Source: Mycoplasma sp. CAG:877 (GTDB taxonomy: Bacteria; Bacillota_I; Bacilli_A; RF39; UBA660). From it: a stretch of DNA of 64,000 nt. Made by a program: the position numbers and the translations under genes. Where the stretch lies: positions 31,616-95,615 of the forward strand of contig HF992497.1 in NCBI GenBank assembly GCA_000433455.1, in the 5' to 3' direction. Shown here piece by piece: positions 13,093-24,536 of the stretch. Position 1 is the first letter of the stretch. Every line of letters begins with the position of its first letter. The notes under the pieces are model-generated. The model had not been told where the DNA came from. It saw only the letters and a program-made list of their open reading frames with translations, and did not search any database.

Positions 13093-13099
13093 TAAACTA

Positions 13100-16000
13100 T
13101 TATTCCATAAATTGATCTTCTAGTTTTTCTAATGGTTCATCATCCATAAATTCTGTTTTTAATTCATAGTCAACATCACGATAATTCTTAGCTCCAGTAC
13201 CTGCTGGAATTAATTTACCAATAATAACATTTTCTTTTAATCCAGATAACGGATCAACTTTTCCCTTAATAGCGGCATCTGTTAAAATTCTAGTTGTCTC
13301 TTGGAATGATGCAGCTGATAAGAATGAATCAGTCTCAAGCGCAGCCTTAGTAATACCAAGTAATAGTGGAACCCCACGTGCTGGTTTTTTACCTTTAATA
13401 ACTGCATCTTTATTACCATCTGTAAATTCACGGAAGTTAACTAAACTACCTGGTAAGAATCTTGTATCACCAGATTCAACAATTCTAATCTTAGAAATCA
13501 TACGTCTAGCAATAACTTCGATATGTTTATCTGAAATATCAACACCTTGAGAACGGTATGTATTTTGAACTTCTTTTAAGATATATTCTTGTGTTGTTAA
13601 TGGATCTGTAACTGCAAGTAATTCTTTAGGGCTAATAGCACCTTCAGTAAGTCTATCTCCACAGTGTACCTCAGTTCCTTTATCAACACATAATTTAGCA
13701 CCATAATTAGTTACATGTTCTTTTGTCTCTAATTTATTAGTAATACTAATCTTGTATTTACCATGGTCTTCTTTAATCTTAGAAACTGTACCATCAATCT
13801 CAGCAATAGTTGCTTTTCCTTTTGGATTACGAGCTTCAAATAACTCTTGTACACGAGGAAGACCTTGAGTGATATCTTCAACACCTGCAACACCACCAGT
13901 ATGGAATGTACGCATTGTAAGCTGAGTACCAGGTTCACCAATTGATTGAGCAGCCATAACACCTACAGCTTCTCCTATTTCAACTAAGTTACCTGTTGCT
14001 AAGTTACGTCCATAACATTTTTGACATACACCATTTACTGTACCACAAGTTAAAATTGTACGAATTTCTACTTCTTTAACACCTGCAGCAATTACTTTAT
14101 CAGCTAGGGACTCAGTAATCATTTGTAATTTATCAACAATAACTTCTTTAGTTTCAGGATTAATAATCTTCTTATTAGCAAATCTACCAATAATACGATC
14201 TCTTAAACTTTCAATAACTGAACCAGTCTTTTCGTTGATAAAGTCATGTACTACAACACCCTGGTCAGTACCACAATCTTCTTCACGAACGATCATATCT
14301 TGACTAACATCAACTAAACGACGAGTTAAGTATCCAGAGTCTGCAGTCTTTAAAGCTGTATCTGCTAAACCTTTACGAGTACCATGTGTAGATAAGAAGA
14401 ATTCAGCAACAGATAATCCTTCAATGAAGTTTGAAAGAACTGGAATTTCTACTGAAGAACCATCTGGTTTTGCCATGATACCACGCATACCAGCAACTTG
14501 AGTAAAGTTAGAAATGTTACCACGAGCCTTAGAATGCATCATCATGAAGATTGGATTATCAACATCACTCTTAGCTATTTCTTCAAGTTCTGCTTGAACT
14601 TGATCCTTAGCAGCATTCCAAGTTTCAATTACTTTATTGTAACGTTCCTCTTCAGTAATTAAACCACGTTTATACTGTTTATTGATCTTATCAACTAATT
14701 TTTGACTTTCAGCAACAACTTCATTCTTATGCTTACTAGTAACAACATCAGCCATACTAACAGTAATACCTGCTAAAGTTGAATATTTGAAACCTAAGTC
14801 TTTTAAGTTATCAAGCATTGTAGAAGTCTCAGTAGTTTTATAACGTTTAAATACTTGAGCAATTATCTTTTCTAATGTACCCTTTGCAAAAGGCTTTACT
14901 AATGGCATTTCTTTAATAGCCTCAGGTATATTAGTACCCTTCTCTAAGAAATACTTATTAGGAGTAATATTAGAAATATTATCATCTGTTGGTTCATTTA
15001 TAAAAGCAAATGAATCAGGTAAGATTTCATTAAATTTAATTTTACCAACAGTAGTAACTAAGTATTTACCTTTTTGACTCTCAGTAAATAATTTATATTT
15101 GAATGAATCAACTGGTACTGCAATTCTTGCATGTAAAGTTAATTCTCTACGTTCATAAGCCATTAAAGCTTCATTTGTATTCTTAAATACTCTTCCTTCT
15201 CCAACTTCTCCAGCCTTTTCCATAGTTATATAGTAGTTACCTAAAACCATGTCTTGTGATGGAGTAACGATTGGATCTCCTGATTTTGGATGAAGAATAT
15301 TGTTAGAACCAAGCATTAATAATCTTGCTTCAGCTTGTGCTTCTTCTGATAATGGAACGTGTACAGCCATCTGGTCACCATCGAAGTCTGCATTGAATGC
15401 TGGACAAACCAATGGGTGTAGACGAATTGCCTTTCCACCAACTAAGATTGGTTCAAATGCTTGAATACCTAATCTATGTAATGTAGGAGCACGGTTAAGC
15501 ATAACTGGATGCTCTTTAATTACTTCTTCAACAACATCCCAAACAACAGGATCTTGATTTTCAATTAATCTCTTAGCAGCTTTAATATTATGAGCGATAT
15601 CTTTAGAAACTAAACCATGAATAACATGTGGTTTAAATAATTCCAAAGCCATTTCTTTAGGAATACCACATTGATACATTTTTAAACTTGGTCCAACAAC
15701 GATAACTGAACGGCCAGAATAATCAACACGTTTTCCTAATAAGTTTTGACGGAAACGACCTTGTTTACCTTTTAACATACTAGATAATGATTTTAAAGGT
15801 CTATTCCCTGCTCCTGTTACACTTCTACCACGACGTCCATTATCAAATAATGAGTCAACAGCTTCTTGTAACATACGTTTTTCATTTTGAATAATGATAG
15901 TTGGAGCTCCTAAATCAATAAGTTTCTTTAAACGATTATTACGGTTAATAACACGACGATATAAATCATTCAAATCACTAGTAGCAAATCTACCACCATC

Positions 16001-16732
16001 AAGTTGAATCATTGGTCTTAATTCTGGTGGAATAACTGGAATACAATCCATAATCATCCATTCAGGTTTATTACCAGATGTATAGAAAGCATCTAAAACA
16101 TCAAGTCTCTTAAGTAATCTAGTTCTCTTTTGACCTTGAGCAGTCTCAAGTTCTTTAGTAATTTCATCGATTTCTTTCTTTAAATCAACTTTCTTTAATA
16201 GTTCTTTAATAGCTTCTGCACCCATACCAACTCTAAAACCAGTACCATATTTTTCATAATAAGCACGATATTCTTTTTCAGATAAAGTTTGCTTATTTTC
16301 AAGTGGTGCATTACCTTTATCAATAACTACATAACTAACAAAGTATAATACTTCCTCCAAATCCCTTGGACTCATATCAAGTACAAGTCCCATACGAGAA
16401 GGAACACCCTTAAAGAACCAAATATGAGATACTGGAGTTGCTAACTCAATATGTCCCATACGTTCACGACGAACTTTAGAACGAGTAACTTCAACTCCAC
16501 ATCTATCACATACTATATTTTTATAACGAACTCTCTTATATTTACCACAAGCACATTCAAAGTCCTTAGTTGGTCCAAATATCTTTTCACAGAAAAGTCC
16601 ATCTCTTTCAGGTCTAAGTGTACGATAATTGATAGTTTCAGGTTTTTTTACTTCTCCATAAGACCATTCACGAATTTTTTCAGGAGAAGCGATACCAATT
16701 TTTAATGCATCAAATTTATTTACCTCTATCAT
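13100..16732 (-). CDS. rpoC: RNA polymerase subunit beta'
   Basis: Catalytic subunit of RNA polymerase, 1210 residues. N-terminal zinc site [20 protein letters not shown] (about residues 60-79), catalytic [12 protein letters not shown] near residue 450 with the three Mg-binding aspartates, the second zinc site ([15 protein letters not shown]), and the bridge/trigger-loop region with [16 protein letters not shown] are intact. Its start codon shares one base with the rpoB stop (TAATG), behind AGGAAGGAGC. Full length for the family. Confidence 0.98.
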   Translation of the reverse strand: MIEVNKFDALKIGIASPEKIREWSYGEVKKPETINYRTLRPERDGLFCEKIFGPTKDFECACGKYKRVRYKNIVCDRCGVEVTRSKVRRERMGHIELATPVSHIWFFKGVPSRMGLVLDMSPRDLEEVLYFVSYVVIDKGNAPLENKQTLSEKEYRAYYEKYGTGFRVGMGAEAIKELLKKVDLKKEIDEITKELETAQGQKRTRLLKRLDVLDAFYTSGNKPEWMIMDCIPVIPPELRPMIQLDGGRFATSDLNDLYRRVINRNNRLKKLIDLGAPTIIIQNEKRMLQEAVDSLFDNGRRGRSVTGAGNRPLKSLSSMLKGKQGRFRQNLLGKRVDYSGRSVIVVGPSLKMYQCGIPKEMALELFKPHVIHGLVSKDIAHNIKAAKRLIENQDPVVWDVVEEVIKEHPVMLNRAPTLHRLGIQAFEPILVGGKAIRLHPLVCPAFNADFDGDQMAVHVPLSEEAQAEARLLMLGSNNILHPKSGDPIVTPSQDMVLGNYYITMEKAGEVGEGRVFKNTNEALMAYERRELTLHARIAVPVDSFKYKLFTESQKGKYLVTTVGKIKFNEILPDSFAFINEPTDDNISNITPNKYFLEKGTNIPEAIKEMPLVKPFAKGTLEKIIAQVFKRYKTTETSTMLDNLKDLGFKYSTLAGITVSMADVVTSKHKNEVVAESQKLVDKINKQYKRGLITEEERYNKVIETWNAAKDQVQAELEEIAKSDVDNPIFMMMHSKARGNISNFTQVAGMRGIMAKPDGSSVEIPVLSNFIEGLSVAEFFLSTHGTRKGLADTALKTADSGYLTRRLVDVSQDMIVREEDCGTDQGVVVHDFINEKTGSVIESLRDRIIGRFANKKIINPETKEVIVDKLQMITESLADKVIAAGVKEVEIRTILTCGTVNGVCQKCYGRNLATGNLVEIGEAVGVMAAQSIGEPGTQLTMRTFHTGGVAGVEDITQGLPRVQELFEARNPKGKATIAEIDGTVSKIKEDHGKYKISITNKLETKEHVTNYGAKLCVDKGTEVHCGDRLTEGAISPKELLAVTDPLTTQEYILKEVQNTYRSQGVDISDKHIEVIARRMISKIRIVESGDTRFLPGSLVNFREFTDGNKDAVIKGKKPARGVPLLLGITKAALETDSFLSAASFQETTRILTDAAIKGKVDPLSGLKENVIIGKLIPAGTGAKNYRDVDYELKTEFMDDEPLEKLEDQFME

Positions 16733-19700
16733 TAAAACTCAGCTCCTTCCTCAAAATCTTCATTCTCATCAAATTCATCACTCATAAAATCATCATAATT
16801 TTCACCAAAATCTGGTTCTTCATCCTCTTCATCTTCTTCGTCATCATCAGAATAATCATCTTCTAATGAATCGTCTGAAGAATCAGGCATTAAATCAGGA
16901 ACTGGAGTAGATTCAAACTCTTCTATACTTGAGTTATTATCTTCTCTATCCTCAGCTTCTTCTATTTCTTTTAACTGTAATGTTTCACCATTATCATTAA
17001 TTATAGAAATATCAAGTCCTAAAGCTTGGAACTCTTTCATTAATACTCTAAATGATTCTGGAACACCAGCTTGATTAATTTCTTGACCTTTAATAATTGA
17101 TTCATAAACTTTAACACGTCCAATTACATCATCTGATTTAACTGTTAAAATTTCTTGTAATGTATGAGCAGCACCATATGCATATAATGCCCAAACTTCC
17201 ATTTCACCAAATCTCTGTCCACCGAATTGAGCTTTACCACCAAGTGGTTGTTGTGTAACTAATGAGTAAGGTCCAGTAGAACGAGCATGTAATTTATCAT
17301 CAACCATGTGATGTAATTTAATCATATACATTACACCAACAGCGATTCTATGATCAAATGGATCACCTGTACGACCATCATATAGAACAGTCTTACCATC
17401 TTCATCCATTCCTGCTTCCTTCATCATATCTTTAATATCACTAATATGAGCACCATCGAATACTGGAGTAGCAATATGTACACCAAGTTTTTTACAAGCC
17501 ATACCCATATGGATTTCAAGAATCTGTCCAAAGTTCATACGAGAAGGAACACCTTGTGGATTTAACATAATATCAACTGGAGTACCATCTGGTAAATATG
17601 GCATATCTTCTTGTGGAAGAATAAGTGAAATAACACCCTTATTACCATGACGTCCAGACATCTTATCTCCAACTTGAATCTTACGTTTTTGAATTATATA
17701 AACACGAATTACTTTACTAACACCAGCAGGTAATTCATCATTATCTTTACGAGAATAAATCTTAATATCATGAACGATACCATCACCACCATGTGGAACA
17801 CGTAATGATGTATCACGAACTTCACGAGTCTTCTCACCAAAGATTGCATGTAGTAATTTTTCCTCAGAAGTAAGTTCAGCCATACCCTTAGGAGTAACTT
17901 TACCAACTAAGATATCTCCTTCTCTAACTTCTGTACCAATAGTAATAATACCATTTTCATCCAAATTACGACGAGCCTCTTCAGAAACATTAGGAATATC
18001 TCTTGTAATTTCTTCGGGTCCTAATTTAGTTTCACGACATTGCATCTCATAATCTTCAAGATGTAATGAAGTAAATTTATCATCTTTAACCAAATTTTCA
18101 TTTAAGATAACAGCATCCTCATAGTTATAACCATTAAATGTCATGAAAGCAACTGTCATATTCTTACCTAAAGCAAGTTCTCCCTTATCAGTAGAGTTAC
18201 CATCAGCAAGAATAGTCTTATCAGCTTTAACAACATCACCAGGATGAACTATAGGTCTTTGATGTGAACAAATACTAGAGTTTGCTAATTCGAAGTTCTG
18301 TAATCTATAAGTTTCTTTTCCTTCTTTAGTCTTAACAACTACCTTCTTAGCATCTGCATATTCAACAATACCATCGTTTTTAGCAACAACTTCAACACCA
18401 GAATCCTTAGCAGCTATATATTCAACACCAGTTCCAACAAATGGAGCCTCAGTCTTAATTAATGGCATAGCCTGACGTTGCATGTTAGCACCCATTGAAG
18501 CACGAGTCGCATCATCATGCTCTAGGAATGGAATACAACTTGTTGTAACTGAAACAACTTGTTGTGGACTAACGTCAATATAATCAACTTGTTCAGGTTT
18601 TGCTAAAATATTTTCACCACGGAAACGAGCATTAACTTGTTCACTTATAATTTTATTGTTTTCATCAGTTTCAACTGTAGATTGTGAAATAATATAATCA
18701 AGTTCTTCATCTGCAGTTAAGTAATGTACATCATCAGTAATTTGACAATCTACTACTTTACGATATGGAGACATAACGAAACCATACTCATCAATCTTTG
18801 CATAACTAGCAAGTGAAGTAATAAGTCCAATGTTTGGTCCTTCAGGAGACTCAATTGGACAAATACGTCCATAGTGAGAACTATTAACGTCACGTACTTC
18901 AACACCAGCACGATCACGAGAAAGTCCACCAGGTCCTAATGCAGAAAGACGACGTTTATTAGTAAGTTCAGCAATAGGATTTGTTTGATCCATGAATTGT
19001 GATAATTGTGAACTACCAAAGAATTCTTTCATAGCAGCAGTAACTGGACGAATATTAATTAAAGTCTTAGGAGTAACTTCTTCCATTTCTTGAGTAGTCA
19101 TTCTCTCACGAACAACTCTCTCCATTCTAGAAACACCAATTCTAAATTGATTTTGTAAAAGTTCTCCAACTTGACGAATACGTCTATTTCCTAAATGGTC
19201 AATTTCATCAAAGTTTCCTACCCCTTGTAATAAATTTAAGTAATAAGATACAGATGCATAAACATCAGAAATAGTTAAACGTTTAACTTCAATACTTTGA
19301 TCATTTCCAATAACATCAAGTTTCTTTTTCTTATCATTAGGACTAAAGATCTTAACGATTTGTACTTTGTTATATTGGTCTAATTCTTCATTAACTTTAA
19401 CTTCAGTTAAACCAAACCCATTAGCTAATGCCTCTTTTAAGATATCCATATTAGCCTTAGTTATTTGAGTTCCCTTCTCTAAAACAACTTCACCATTATT
19501 AGTAATATCTTCAGCAATAACTTGATTTAATAAACGATCTGCTACATTTAATTTACGATTAAATTTATAACGACCAACTTTTGCTAAATCATATCTAAAT
19601 TCATCAAAGAATCTAGTAATGATTTGGTTCTTAGAAGAATCAAGTGTAACTGGTTCTCCTGGTCTTAATTTTTCATAAATTTCGATTAATGCTTCATCTG

Positions 19701-20385
19701 TATTCTTAGTAGAATCTTTAGCAATAGTATTCTTTAAATACTCATCTTCACCAAACATCTTAAAGATATCTTCATCAGTAGATAATCCAAATGCTCTAAG
19801 TAAAGTAGTTAAAGTTACTTTTCTAGTACGATCAATACGTACATATAATACATCTCTAGCATCAGTCTCAAACTCTAACCAAGTACCACGAGTTGGTATG
19901 ATTTGAGAAGTAATTAATTCACGACCAGACTTATCAATCTCACGATTAAAGTATACACTTGGAGAACGAACTAATTGTGAAACGATAACACGTTCAGCAC
20001 CATTAATTACAAATGTACCAGAATCTGTCATCATAGGCATATCACCCATGAAGATTTCTTGTTCTTTTACTTCACCTGTCTCACGGTTAAATAAACGAAC
20101 TTCAACTCTTAATGGAGCAGCATAAGTACTCTCACGATCTTTACTTTCTTTAATTGAATATCTTGGTTCATCAAAATGATAATCTCCAAATTCAAGTGAT
20201 AAAGTTCCAGAGAAATTCTCTACTGGAAATAGATCTTCAAATACTTCTTTTATTCCTGTATCAAGGAACCATTTGTATGATTTTTTTTGAATTTCCAACA
20301 AATCTTTTAATTCGTAGGTATTTCTAATTTTAGAGAAATTTCTTCTCTCACGGTAGTCACCTGATTTTACTATTTTATATGACAC
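16732..20385 (-). CDS. rpoB: RNA polymerase subunit beta, with acidic C-terminal tail
   Basis: RNA polymerase beta subunit, 1217 residues. The rifampicin-region [34 protein letters not shown], and the C-terminal [20 protein letters not shown] are intact. GTG start at 20385 behind GGGGTGA. After the normal end (about residue 1145) comes a tail of roughly 70 residues dominated by Asp and Glu (for example [19 protein letters not shown]). Bacilli often carry a short acidic extension here; this one is long. Confidence 0.97.
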   Translation of the reverse strand: MSYKIVKSGDYRERRNFSKIRNTYELKDLLEIQKKSYKWFLDTGIKEVFEDLFPVENFSGTLSLEFGDYHFDEPRYSIKESKDRESTYAAPLRVEVRLFNRETGEVKEQEIFMGDMPMMTDSGTFVINGAERVIVSQLVRSPSVYFNREIDKSGRELITSQIIPTRGTWLEFETDARDVLYVRIDRTRKVTLTTLLRAFGLSTDEDIFKMFGEDEYLKNTIAKDSTKNTDEALIEIYEKLRPGEPVTLDSSKNQIITRFFDEFRYDLAKVGRYKFNRKLNVADRLLNQVIAEDITNNGEVVLEKGTQITKANMDILKEALANGFGLTEVKVNEELDQYNKVQIVKIFSPNDKKKKLDVIGNDQSIEVKRLTISDVYASVSYYLNLLQGVGNFDEIDHLGNRRIRQVGELLQNQFRIGVSRMERVVRERMTTQEMEEVTPKTLINIRPVTAAMKEFFGSSQLSQFMDQTNPIAELTNKRRLSALGPGGLSRDRAGVEVRDVNSSHYGRICPIESPEGPNIGLITSLASYAKIDEYGFVMSPYRKVVDCQITDDVHYLTADEELDYIISQSTVETDENNKIISEQVNARFRGENILAKPEQVDYIDVSPQQVVSVTTSCIPFLEHDDATRASMGANMQRQAMPLIKTEAPFVGTGVEYIAAKDSGVEVVAKNDGIVEYADAKKVVVKTKEGKETYRLQNFELANSSICSHQRPIVHPGDVVKADKTILADGNSTDKGELALGKNMTVAFMTFNGYNYEDAVILNENLVKDDKFTSLHLEDYEMQCRETKLGPEEITRDIPNVSEEARRNLDENGIITIGTEVREGDILVGKVTPKGMAELTSEEKLLHAIFGEKTREVRDTSLRVPHGGDGIVHDIKIYSRKDNDELPAGVSKVIRVYIIQKRKIQVGDKMSGRHGNKGVISLILPQEDMPYLPDGTPVDIMLNPQGVPSRMNFGQILEIHMGMACKKLGVHIATPVFDGAHISDIKDMMKEAGMDEDGKTVLYDGRTGDPFDHRIAVGVMYMIKLHHMVDDKLHARSTGPYSLVTQQPLGGKAQFGGQRFGEMEVWALYAYGAAHTLQEILTVKSDDVIGRVKVYESIIKGQEINQAGVPESFRVLMKEFQALGLDISIINDNGETLQLKEIEEAEDREDNNSSIEEFESTPVPDLMPDSSDDSLEDDYSDDDEEDEEDEEPDFGENYDDFMSDEFDENEDFEEGAEF

Positions 20386-20452
20386 TCTTTTTCACCCCAC
20401 ACAATATTTTTTCTGATAGATTTTTGTTAATAAAACAAAGTCAGCAACCTAT

Positions 20453-20481
20453 ATTATCTACTTAAGATAATAACTTGTCAA
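20453..20481 (-). promoter_or_regulatory. Promoter of rpoBC
   Basis: Minus strand TTGACA (20476-20481), 17-bp spacer, GATAAT (20453-20458). The -35 box abuts the stop codon of the upstream methyltransferase gene, so rpoBC can be transcribed independently of rplJL. Confidence 0.8.
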
Positions 20482-21066
20482 TTACAAACTACATTTAATT
20501 ATAAAAAATCCTTTACTCTTTTCCAATATATCAACATTGTATATTTTCTTTAAGTCGATAATTAGCGATTTTGCGCCCTGCTCCTTACGAATAACTAAGA
20601 AGAGTTTTCCATCTTCTTCTAAGTGATTCTTTGCATTCATCACTATATCATAGACTATTTTTTTACCAGCCCTTATCGGAGGATTAGTAACTATAGTAGA
20701 GTACTTTGATTTAACATTTTCATAAACATTACTTTCAAAGACATCTACATTAGAAACGCCATTCTCCTTTGCGTTTCTAACAGCTAGATGCATAGCACGT
20801 AAGTTAACATCTACCATATCAACATGTGCTCCAGTAAGTTTACTTATAACAATACCAAAAACTCCATAACCGCAACCCATATCAAGAATTTTGCCTCCAA
20901 CCTCTTCAAGCGGGATTGTCTCAAGAAGAAGTCTACTGCCAAAATCCAAACCGTCTTTTGAAAAAACACCATTATCAGTTAAAAATGTAAACTTGTGTCC
21001 TAGTACAAAACATTCAGTCTTTCGAACATTACTAGGTAATTTCTCGTTAGTAAAATATTGTCCCAT
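20482..21066 (-). CDS. Class I methyltransferase, YbxB/RsmC-like
   Basis: SAM-dependent methyltransferase of the small RsmC (16S rRNA G1207-type) family, 194 residues, found between rplL and rpoB in B. subtilis as ybxB. The SAM-binding GKILDMGCGYGVFGI lies at about residues 54-68 and the catalytic TIVTNPPIRAG at about 118-128. Start ATG 21066 behind AAGGAGATT; the upstream in-frame stretch is rejected. The B. subtilis relative has no firmly established substrate, so the methylated base remains inferred. Confidence 0.88.
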   Translation of the reverse strand: MGQYFTNEKLPSNVRKTECFVLGHKFTFLTDNGVFSKDGLDFGSRLLLETIPLEEVGGKILDMGCGYGVFGIVISKLTGAHVDMVDVNLRAMHLAVRNAKENGVSNVDVFESNVYENVKSKYSTIVTNPPIRAGKKIVYDIVMNAKNHLEEDGKLFLVIRKEQGAKSLIIDLKKIYNVDILEKSKGFFIIKCSL

Positions 21067-21196
21067 TTTTAATCTCCTTAAAAAAAGAAAGAAGAAAACC
21101 ATTATAAAAATATCAGTTTTCTTCCTTTCGAAACATATATTACAACAAAACAAAATATATGTCAAACATTTTTTTGTTTTTTTTACGAAATTTTAC

Positions 21197-21226
21197 AAAA
21201 AAAGAGAAGTTAATTATTTAACTTCT
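21197..21226 (-). terminator. Terminator overlapping the rplL stop codon
   Basis: Perfect 9-bp stem AGAAGTTAA/TTAACTTCT; the 4-nt loop and the adjacent base contain the rplL stop codon TAA. The minus-strand T run is 21197-21203. Confidence 0.88.
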
Positions 21227-21582
21227 ACAGTAGCTCCAGCTTCTTCTAACTTAGCTTTAATTTCATCAGCTTCAGCTTTAGCAATGTTTTCTTTAACAAC
21301 ACCGTTTGAATCAACGATATCTTTAGACTCTTTTAATCCTAAACCAGTAATTTCTTTAACAACTTTAATAACTGCAACTTTAGCAGCACCAGCATCAGCT
21401 ATTGAAACAGTAACTGTACTTGGTCCTTCATCAGCAGTAGCTCCAGCAGCTGGTGCAGCAACAGCAACAGCACTTGGATCTACACCAAATTCTTCTTTCA
21501 TTGCATCTACTAATTCCTTAATTTCTAATAAATTCATTTCTTTTAAACTACTGATAAATTCGTCTCTTGTTAATTTAGCCAT
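21214..21582 (-). CDS. rplL: 50S ribosomal protein L7/L12
   Basis: Stalk protein that recruits translation GTPases, 122 residues. N-terminal dimerisation helices, an Ala-rich hinge (about residues 37-52), and a C-terminal domain with [20 protein letters not shown] and the closing GATVEVK. GGAGGAATAGG precedes ATG 21582. 38 nt after rplJ. Confidence 0.98.
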   Translation of the reverse strand: MAKLTRDEFISSLKEMNLLEIKELVDAMKEEFGVDPSAVAVAAPAAGATADEGPSTVTVSIADAGAAKVAVIKVVKEITGLGLKESKDIVDSNGVVKENIAKAEADEIKAKLEEAGATVEVK

Positions 21583-21620
21583 TTTCCTATTCCTCCTATA
21601 ATTATATTTTAATTTTTAAA

Positions 21621-22112
21621 TTAATCTTCTTTTTGTTGACTATATAAGTCTAAGCAGATTGATAAGTCTCTTGCGATACCCATCATACCACCAGCAAGCA
21701 TAGTAAGTAGACCTTCTCTTGATGGTATAGTAGCATATTCTGCTAACTTAGCTTGATCAGCTTTCTCTCCATCTACAATCCCTACTTTTAAAACTAATGC
21801 TGGATGACTTTTAGCAAAATCAGATAAAATCTTAATTGGTGCTATTTGATCAGTACCAAATGCAAAAGCACTAGGTCCATTTAAAGAATCATTTAAGTCT
21901 ATGCCTAATTCATTAAAAGCACGAGCCATTAAAGTATTCTTATAAACTTTGTAATCAGAATCAGATTCTCTTAATTTGATACGTAATTCTTTAGCTTCAC
22001 TATCAGTCATACCACGATAATCGAATAAAACGATAGTAGTTGCACCTTGAACACGATCTTTAATCTCATCAATTACACCTTGTTTTTGCTTTAAGATTGC
22101 TTCACTTGCCAT
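21621..22112 (-). CDS. rplJ: 50S ribosomal protein L10
   Basis: Anchors L7/L12 dimers to the 50S GTPase centre and binds its own leader as the L10(L12)4 complex. 163 residues. VLFDYRGMTDSEAKELR and VYKNTLMARAF are family motifs; the C-terminal helix binding L7/L12 is present. Start ATG 22112 behind GGAGGTGTT rather than the upstream in-frame start. Confidence 0.97.
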   Translation of the reverse strand: MASEAILKQKQGVIDEIKDRVQGATTIVLFDYRGMTDSEAKELRIKLRESDSDYKVYKNTLMARAFNELGIDLNDSLNGPSAFAFGTDQIAPIKILSDFAKSHPALVLKVGIVDGEKADQAKLAEYATIPSREGLLTMLAGGMMGIARDLSICLDLYSQQKED

Positions 22113-22140
22113 AAAACACCTCCTCATTATTTATGTAAGG

Positions 22141-22246
22141 ATGCCATAAAAAAGTTTCTTAAACATAGACATCCAAGAAACTTTTCATACTAATTAAAGT
22201 CCTCGGTAGGATTTACATCAACACCTACTGTCTATGGCACCAACAA
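22141..22246 (-). promoter_or_regulatory. L10 (rplJL) leader, autoregulatory RNA
   Basis: The minus strand begins near the transcription start with GGTGCCATAGACAGTAGGTG and contains TCCTACCGAGG, AAGTTTCTTGGATG and a complementary AAGAAACTTTTTTATGGCATCC. This is the layout of the Bacillota L10 leader: closing GGTGCCAT/ATGGCATCC helix and an internal AAGTTTCT/AGAAACTT terminator-like stem. Confidence 0.9.
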
Positions 22247-22255
22247 ATTGTCTTT

Positions 22256-22284
22256 ATTATAACTTATTAAATCCTATTTGTCAA
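22256..22284 (-). promoter_or_regulatory. Promoter of rplJL
   Basis: Perfect consensus on the minus strand: TTGACA (22279-22284), 17-bp spacer, TATAAT (22256-22261). The -35 box lies inside the last codons of rplA. Confidence 0.9.
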
Positions 22285-22969
22285 AGTTATTTTCAACTTT
22301 AATTCCAGGACCCATTGTAGAAGCTACAGAAATGTTCTTAACATAATCACCTTTAACTGTTGCAGGTCTTAATTTAATTATGTGTGTAACAAATGCATCT
22401 AAGTTAGCAAGTAAATCTTCATCTGAGAAAGATACTTTACCAATAATACCATGAATATTACCATAACTATCAGTTCTATATTCAACACGTCCAGCTTTAA
22501 CTTCTTCAACAGCTTTAGTAACGTCCATAGTAACTGTACCAGTCTTAGGGTTTGGCATTAAACCTTTAGGTCCTAAAACCTTACCTAATTTACCAAGTAA
22601 TGGCATCATATCAGGTGTAGCAATCATAGTATCAAAATCAAACCAGTTTTCTTTTTCGATCTTTTCAAGCATATCTACATCACCAACATAGTCAGCTCCT
22701 GCTTCTCTTGCTTGATTAGCCTTATCACCTTTAGCAATTACTAATACTTTCTTAGTCTTACCAGTTCCTTTAGGAAGTACGATTGCACCTCTTAATTGTT
22801 GATCTGCTTTTTTAGTATCAAGATTTAATCTCATAGCAACTTCAACAGATCCATCAAATGAACTAGTAGATGTTTCTTTAACTAACTTAATAGCTTCTTC
22901 TTTAGTGTATACTTTATTCTTTTCTATTTTTGAAAGAGCTTCAGTATATTTCTTACTTCTTCTTTTCAT
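22274..22969 (-). CDS. rplA: 50S ribosomal protein L1
   Basis: L1-stalk protein binding 23S rRNA helices 76-78 and, in many bacteria, the rplKA mRNA leader as a repressor. 231 residues, standard length. [24 protein letters not shown] region near residues 40-60, then the signature region [10 protein letters not shown]. Start ATG 22969 behind AAGGAGGAAAG. Confidence 0.97.
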   Translation of the reverse strand: MKRRSKKYTEALSKIEKNKVYTKEEAIKLVKETSTSSFDGSVEVAMRLNLDTKKADQQLRGAIVLPKGTGKTKKVLVIAKGDKANQAREAGADYVGDVDMLEKIEKENWFDFDTMIATPDMMPLLGKLGKVLGPKGLMPNPKTGTVTMDVTKAVEEVKAGRVEYRTDSYGNIHGIIGKVSFSDEDLLANLDAFVTHIIKLRPATVKGDYVKNISVASTMGPGIKVENNFDK

Positions 22970-23057
22970 TTTCTTTCCTCCTTATGTGGTAAAAGCGGAT
23001 TTATTTATTATCTAATTCCTTCCACATAGGTTAAACCTATATGATTAATTACTAGAA

Positions 23058-23489
23058 TTACTCTTGACCTTCAATAGCAATTCCCATGTTTTTAGCTGTA
23101 CCAGCTACAATCTTCATAGCTTCTTCAACTGAATATGCATTTAAGTCTGGTAACTTAATTTCTGCTATTTCTCTTAATTGAGCTTCAGTAATAGTACCAA
23201 CAACTTCTTTTGAAGCCTTAACAGCTCCCTTATTAACCTTTGCATATTTCTTTAATAAGAAACTAGCTGGTGGAGTTTTAATTACAAAATCAAAACTTCT
23301 ATCATCATAAACAGAAATTTCTACTGGTAAAATGTCACCCATTTTTTCTCTTGTAGCGTCATTATACTTAGTACAAAAATCTTGAAGATTGATTCCTGCT
23401 GGACCTAAAACAGTTCCTACTGGTGGAGCTGGTGTAGCTTTTCCTGCTGGAATTTGTAATTTTATTTTTCTTATTGCTTCCTTTGCCAC
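23058..23489 (-). CDS. rplK: 50S ribosomal protein L11
   Basis: GTPase-centre protein, 143 residues. The N-terminal domain has KLQIPAGKATPAPPVGTVLG with the proline pair, and the C-terminal RNA-binding domain has the TPPASFLLKKYA motif and ends TAKNMGIAIEG. The GTG at 23489 (MAKEAIRK) is chosen because GGAGGTG lies 8 nt upstream; a further GTG at 23498 overlaps that site. Confidence 0.96.
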   Translation of the reverse strand: MAKEAIRKIKLQIPAGKATPAPPVGTVLGPAGINLQDFCTKYNDATREKMGDILPVEISVYDDRSFDFVIKTPPASFLLKKYAKVNKGAVKASKEVVGTITEAQLREIAEIKLPDLNAYSVEEAMKIVAGTAKNMGIAIEGQE

Positions 23490-23523
23490 GAAAAACACCT
23501 CCTATAAATTTTTAGTTTTCGCG

Positions 23524-23577
23524 AGTGGTCCAAATAGCTTGATTCCCGCTTAATAAATGCAAACCATGCTTCCCACT
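23524..23577 (-). promoter_or_regulatory. Structured leader of rplKA, candidate r-protein target
   Basis: Between promoter and rplK the minus strand can close a helix AGTGG (23573-23577) / CCACT (23524-23528) around an inner part holding GGGAAGC, GGTTTGC and AAGCGGG. The AGTGGGAAGC start resembles the GGUGGGAGGC strand of 23S helix 76, where L1 binds; the inner part also recalls L11's rRNA site. Function is inferred. Confidence 0.5.
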
Positions 23578-23608
23578 AAATCTATATTAAATTAAATATA
23601 GCCCCTAA

Positions 23609-23637
23609 ATAATAACACAAAGTCTTATATATTTCAA
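23609..23637 (-). promoter_or_regulatory. Promoter of rplKA
   Basis: Minus strand TTGAAA (23632-23637), 17-bp spacer, TATTAT (23609-23614), just past the nusG stop. Confidence 0.72.
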
Positions 23638-23642
23638 GCACT

Positions 23643-24176
23643 TTATGCTTTTTCTATTTGACCTAACTCAACTTCAACAGAAGTTTCTTGTCCAAACAAA
23701 TCAACAAGTAACATAACTTTTTGAGTTTGAAGGTCAACCGAATCAACTTTACCAAACATACCATTGAAAGGTCCAGCTATAATCTTAACCTTAGTACCTT
23801 CAGTAAGTTCTTTATCAACATCAAGTCTACTAATACCCATATTACCTAATATTTTATCAACTTCATAAGGTTGTAATGGTGTAGGTTTAGCACCTTTACC
23901 AGATGATCCAATGAAACCAGTAACACCAGGAGTATTACGTACAACATACCAAGCTTCATCTGTCATAACCATTTCAACTAATATATAACCAGGAAACATC
24001 TTCTTAACTTTTTCCTTAGTTACACCATCTTTAACTTCTACAACTTTCTCTTCTGGAATTACAACTCTAAAAATATAATCTTGCATATCCATAGATTCAG
24101 CACGCATCTCAAGTTTTTCTTTTACTTTATTCTCATGACCAGAATAAGTATTAACTACATACCATTGTTTATCCAT
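23643..24176 (-). CDS. nusG: Transcription termination/antitermination factor NusG
   Basis: RNA polymerase-associated processivity factor, 177 residues. NGN domain starts with KQWYVVNTYSGHENKVKE and contains FPGYILVEMVMTDEAWYVVRNTPGVTGF; the C-terminal KOW domain has KVKIIAGPFNGMFGKV. Follows secE by 9 nt behind GTAGGAGGTA. Standard length and neighbourhood. Confidence 0.97.
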   Translation of the reverse strand: MDKQWYVVNTYSGHENKVKEKLEMRAESMDMQDYIFRVVIPEEKVVEVKDGVTKEKVKKMFPGYILVEMVMTDEAWYVVRNTPGVTGFIGSSGKGAKPTPLQPYEVDKILGNMGISRLDVDKELTEGTKVKIIAGPFNGMFGKVDSVDLQTQKVMLLVDLFGQETSVEVELGQIEKA

Positions 24177-24185
24177 AATTACCTC

Positions 24186-24476
24186 CTACTTTACTAATGA
24201 TTGAATTAGAGCAAAAATAACTTCAATTAAATAAAAGAACAACGAACAAAAAACAATAAATACAATAGTTGCAATAGAATATTTAACCATTTCTTTTTTA
24301 CTTGGCCAGTGAACTCTAGAAGTTTCACTCTTAACACCATGACAAAATATTCTAAATCTTACCCAAAGACTTTGTTTCTTCTTAGAATCTTTCTTATTTG
24401 TAGATTTAACTTCTTTTTTATTCTTTTTTTCAACTGCATTATTCTTAATAGACTTATCTTTTTCTTTTACAGCCAT
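24186..24476 (-). CDS. secE: Preprotein translocase subunit SecE
   Basis: Essential clamp subunit of SecYEG. 96 residues: a Lys/Asn-rich cytoplasmic N-terminus (about residues 1-42), then the conserved amphipathic VKSETSRVHWPSKKEMVKYS, then a single membrane helix (about 68-90). The extension is longer than in B. subtilis (about 59 residues). Start ATG 24476 is preferred, since an ATG 9 nt upstream lies only 2 nt from GGAGA. Confidence 0.94.
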   Translation of the reverse strand: MAVKEKDKSIKNNAVEKKNKKEVKSTNKKDSKKKQSLWVRFRIFCHGVKSETSRVHWPSKKEMVKYSIATIVFIVFCSLFFYLIEVIFALIQSLVK

Positions 24477-24513
24477 ATCTATCATTCTCCTTAGATAATT
24501 TTTTCAAAATAAA

Positions 24514-24529
24514 AACACTTCCGAGTGCT
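24514..24529 (-). promoter_or_regulatory. Small hairpin at the start of the secE-nusG transcript
   Basis: Minus strand AGCACT / CGGA loop / AGTGTT, then TTTATTTT, located right at the expected transcription start. It may be an attenuator or the terminator of the upstream gene. Confidence 0.45.
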
Positions 24530-24536
24530 CACCATT

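Noticed and set aside
20891..21601. Long plus-strand ORF of 236 codons antisense to rplL and the YbxB-like gene
   Set aside because: It is the reverse of two well-supported genes, has no ribosome binding site, and its Ala-rich stretch is only the complement of the rplL hinge.
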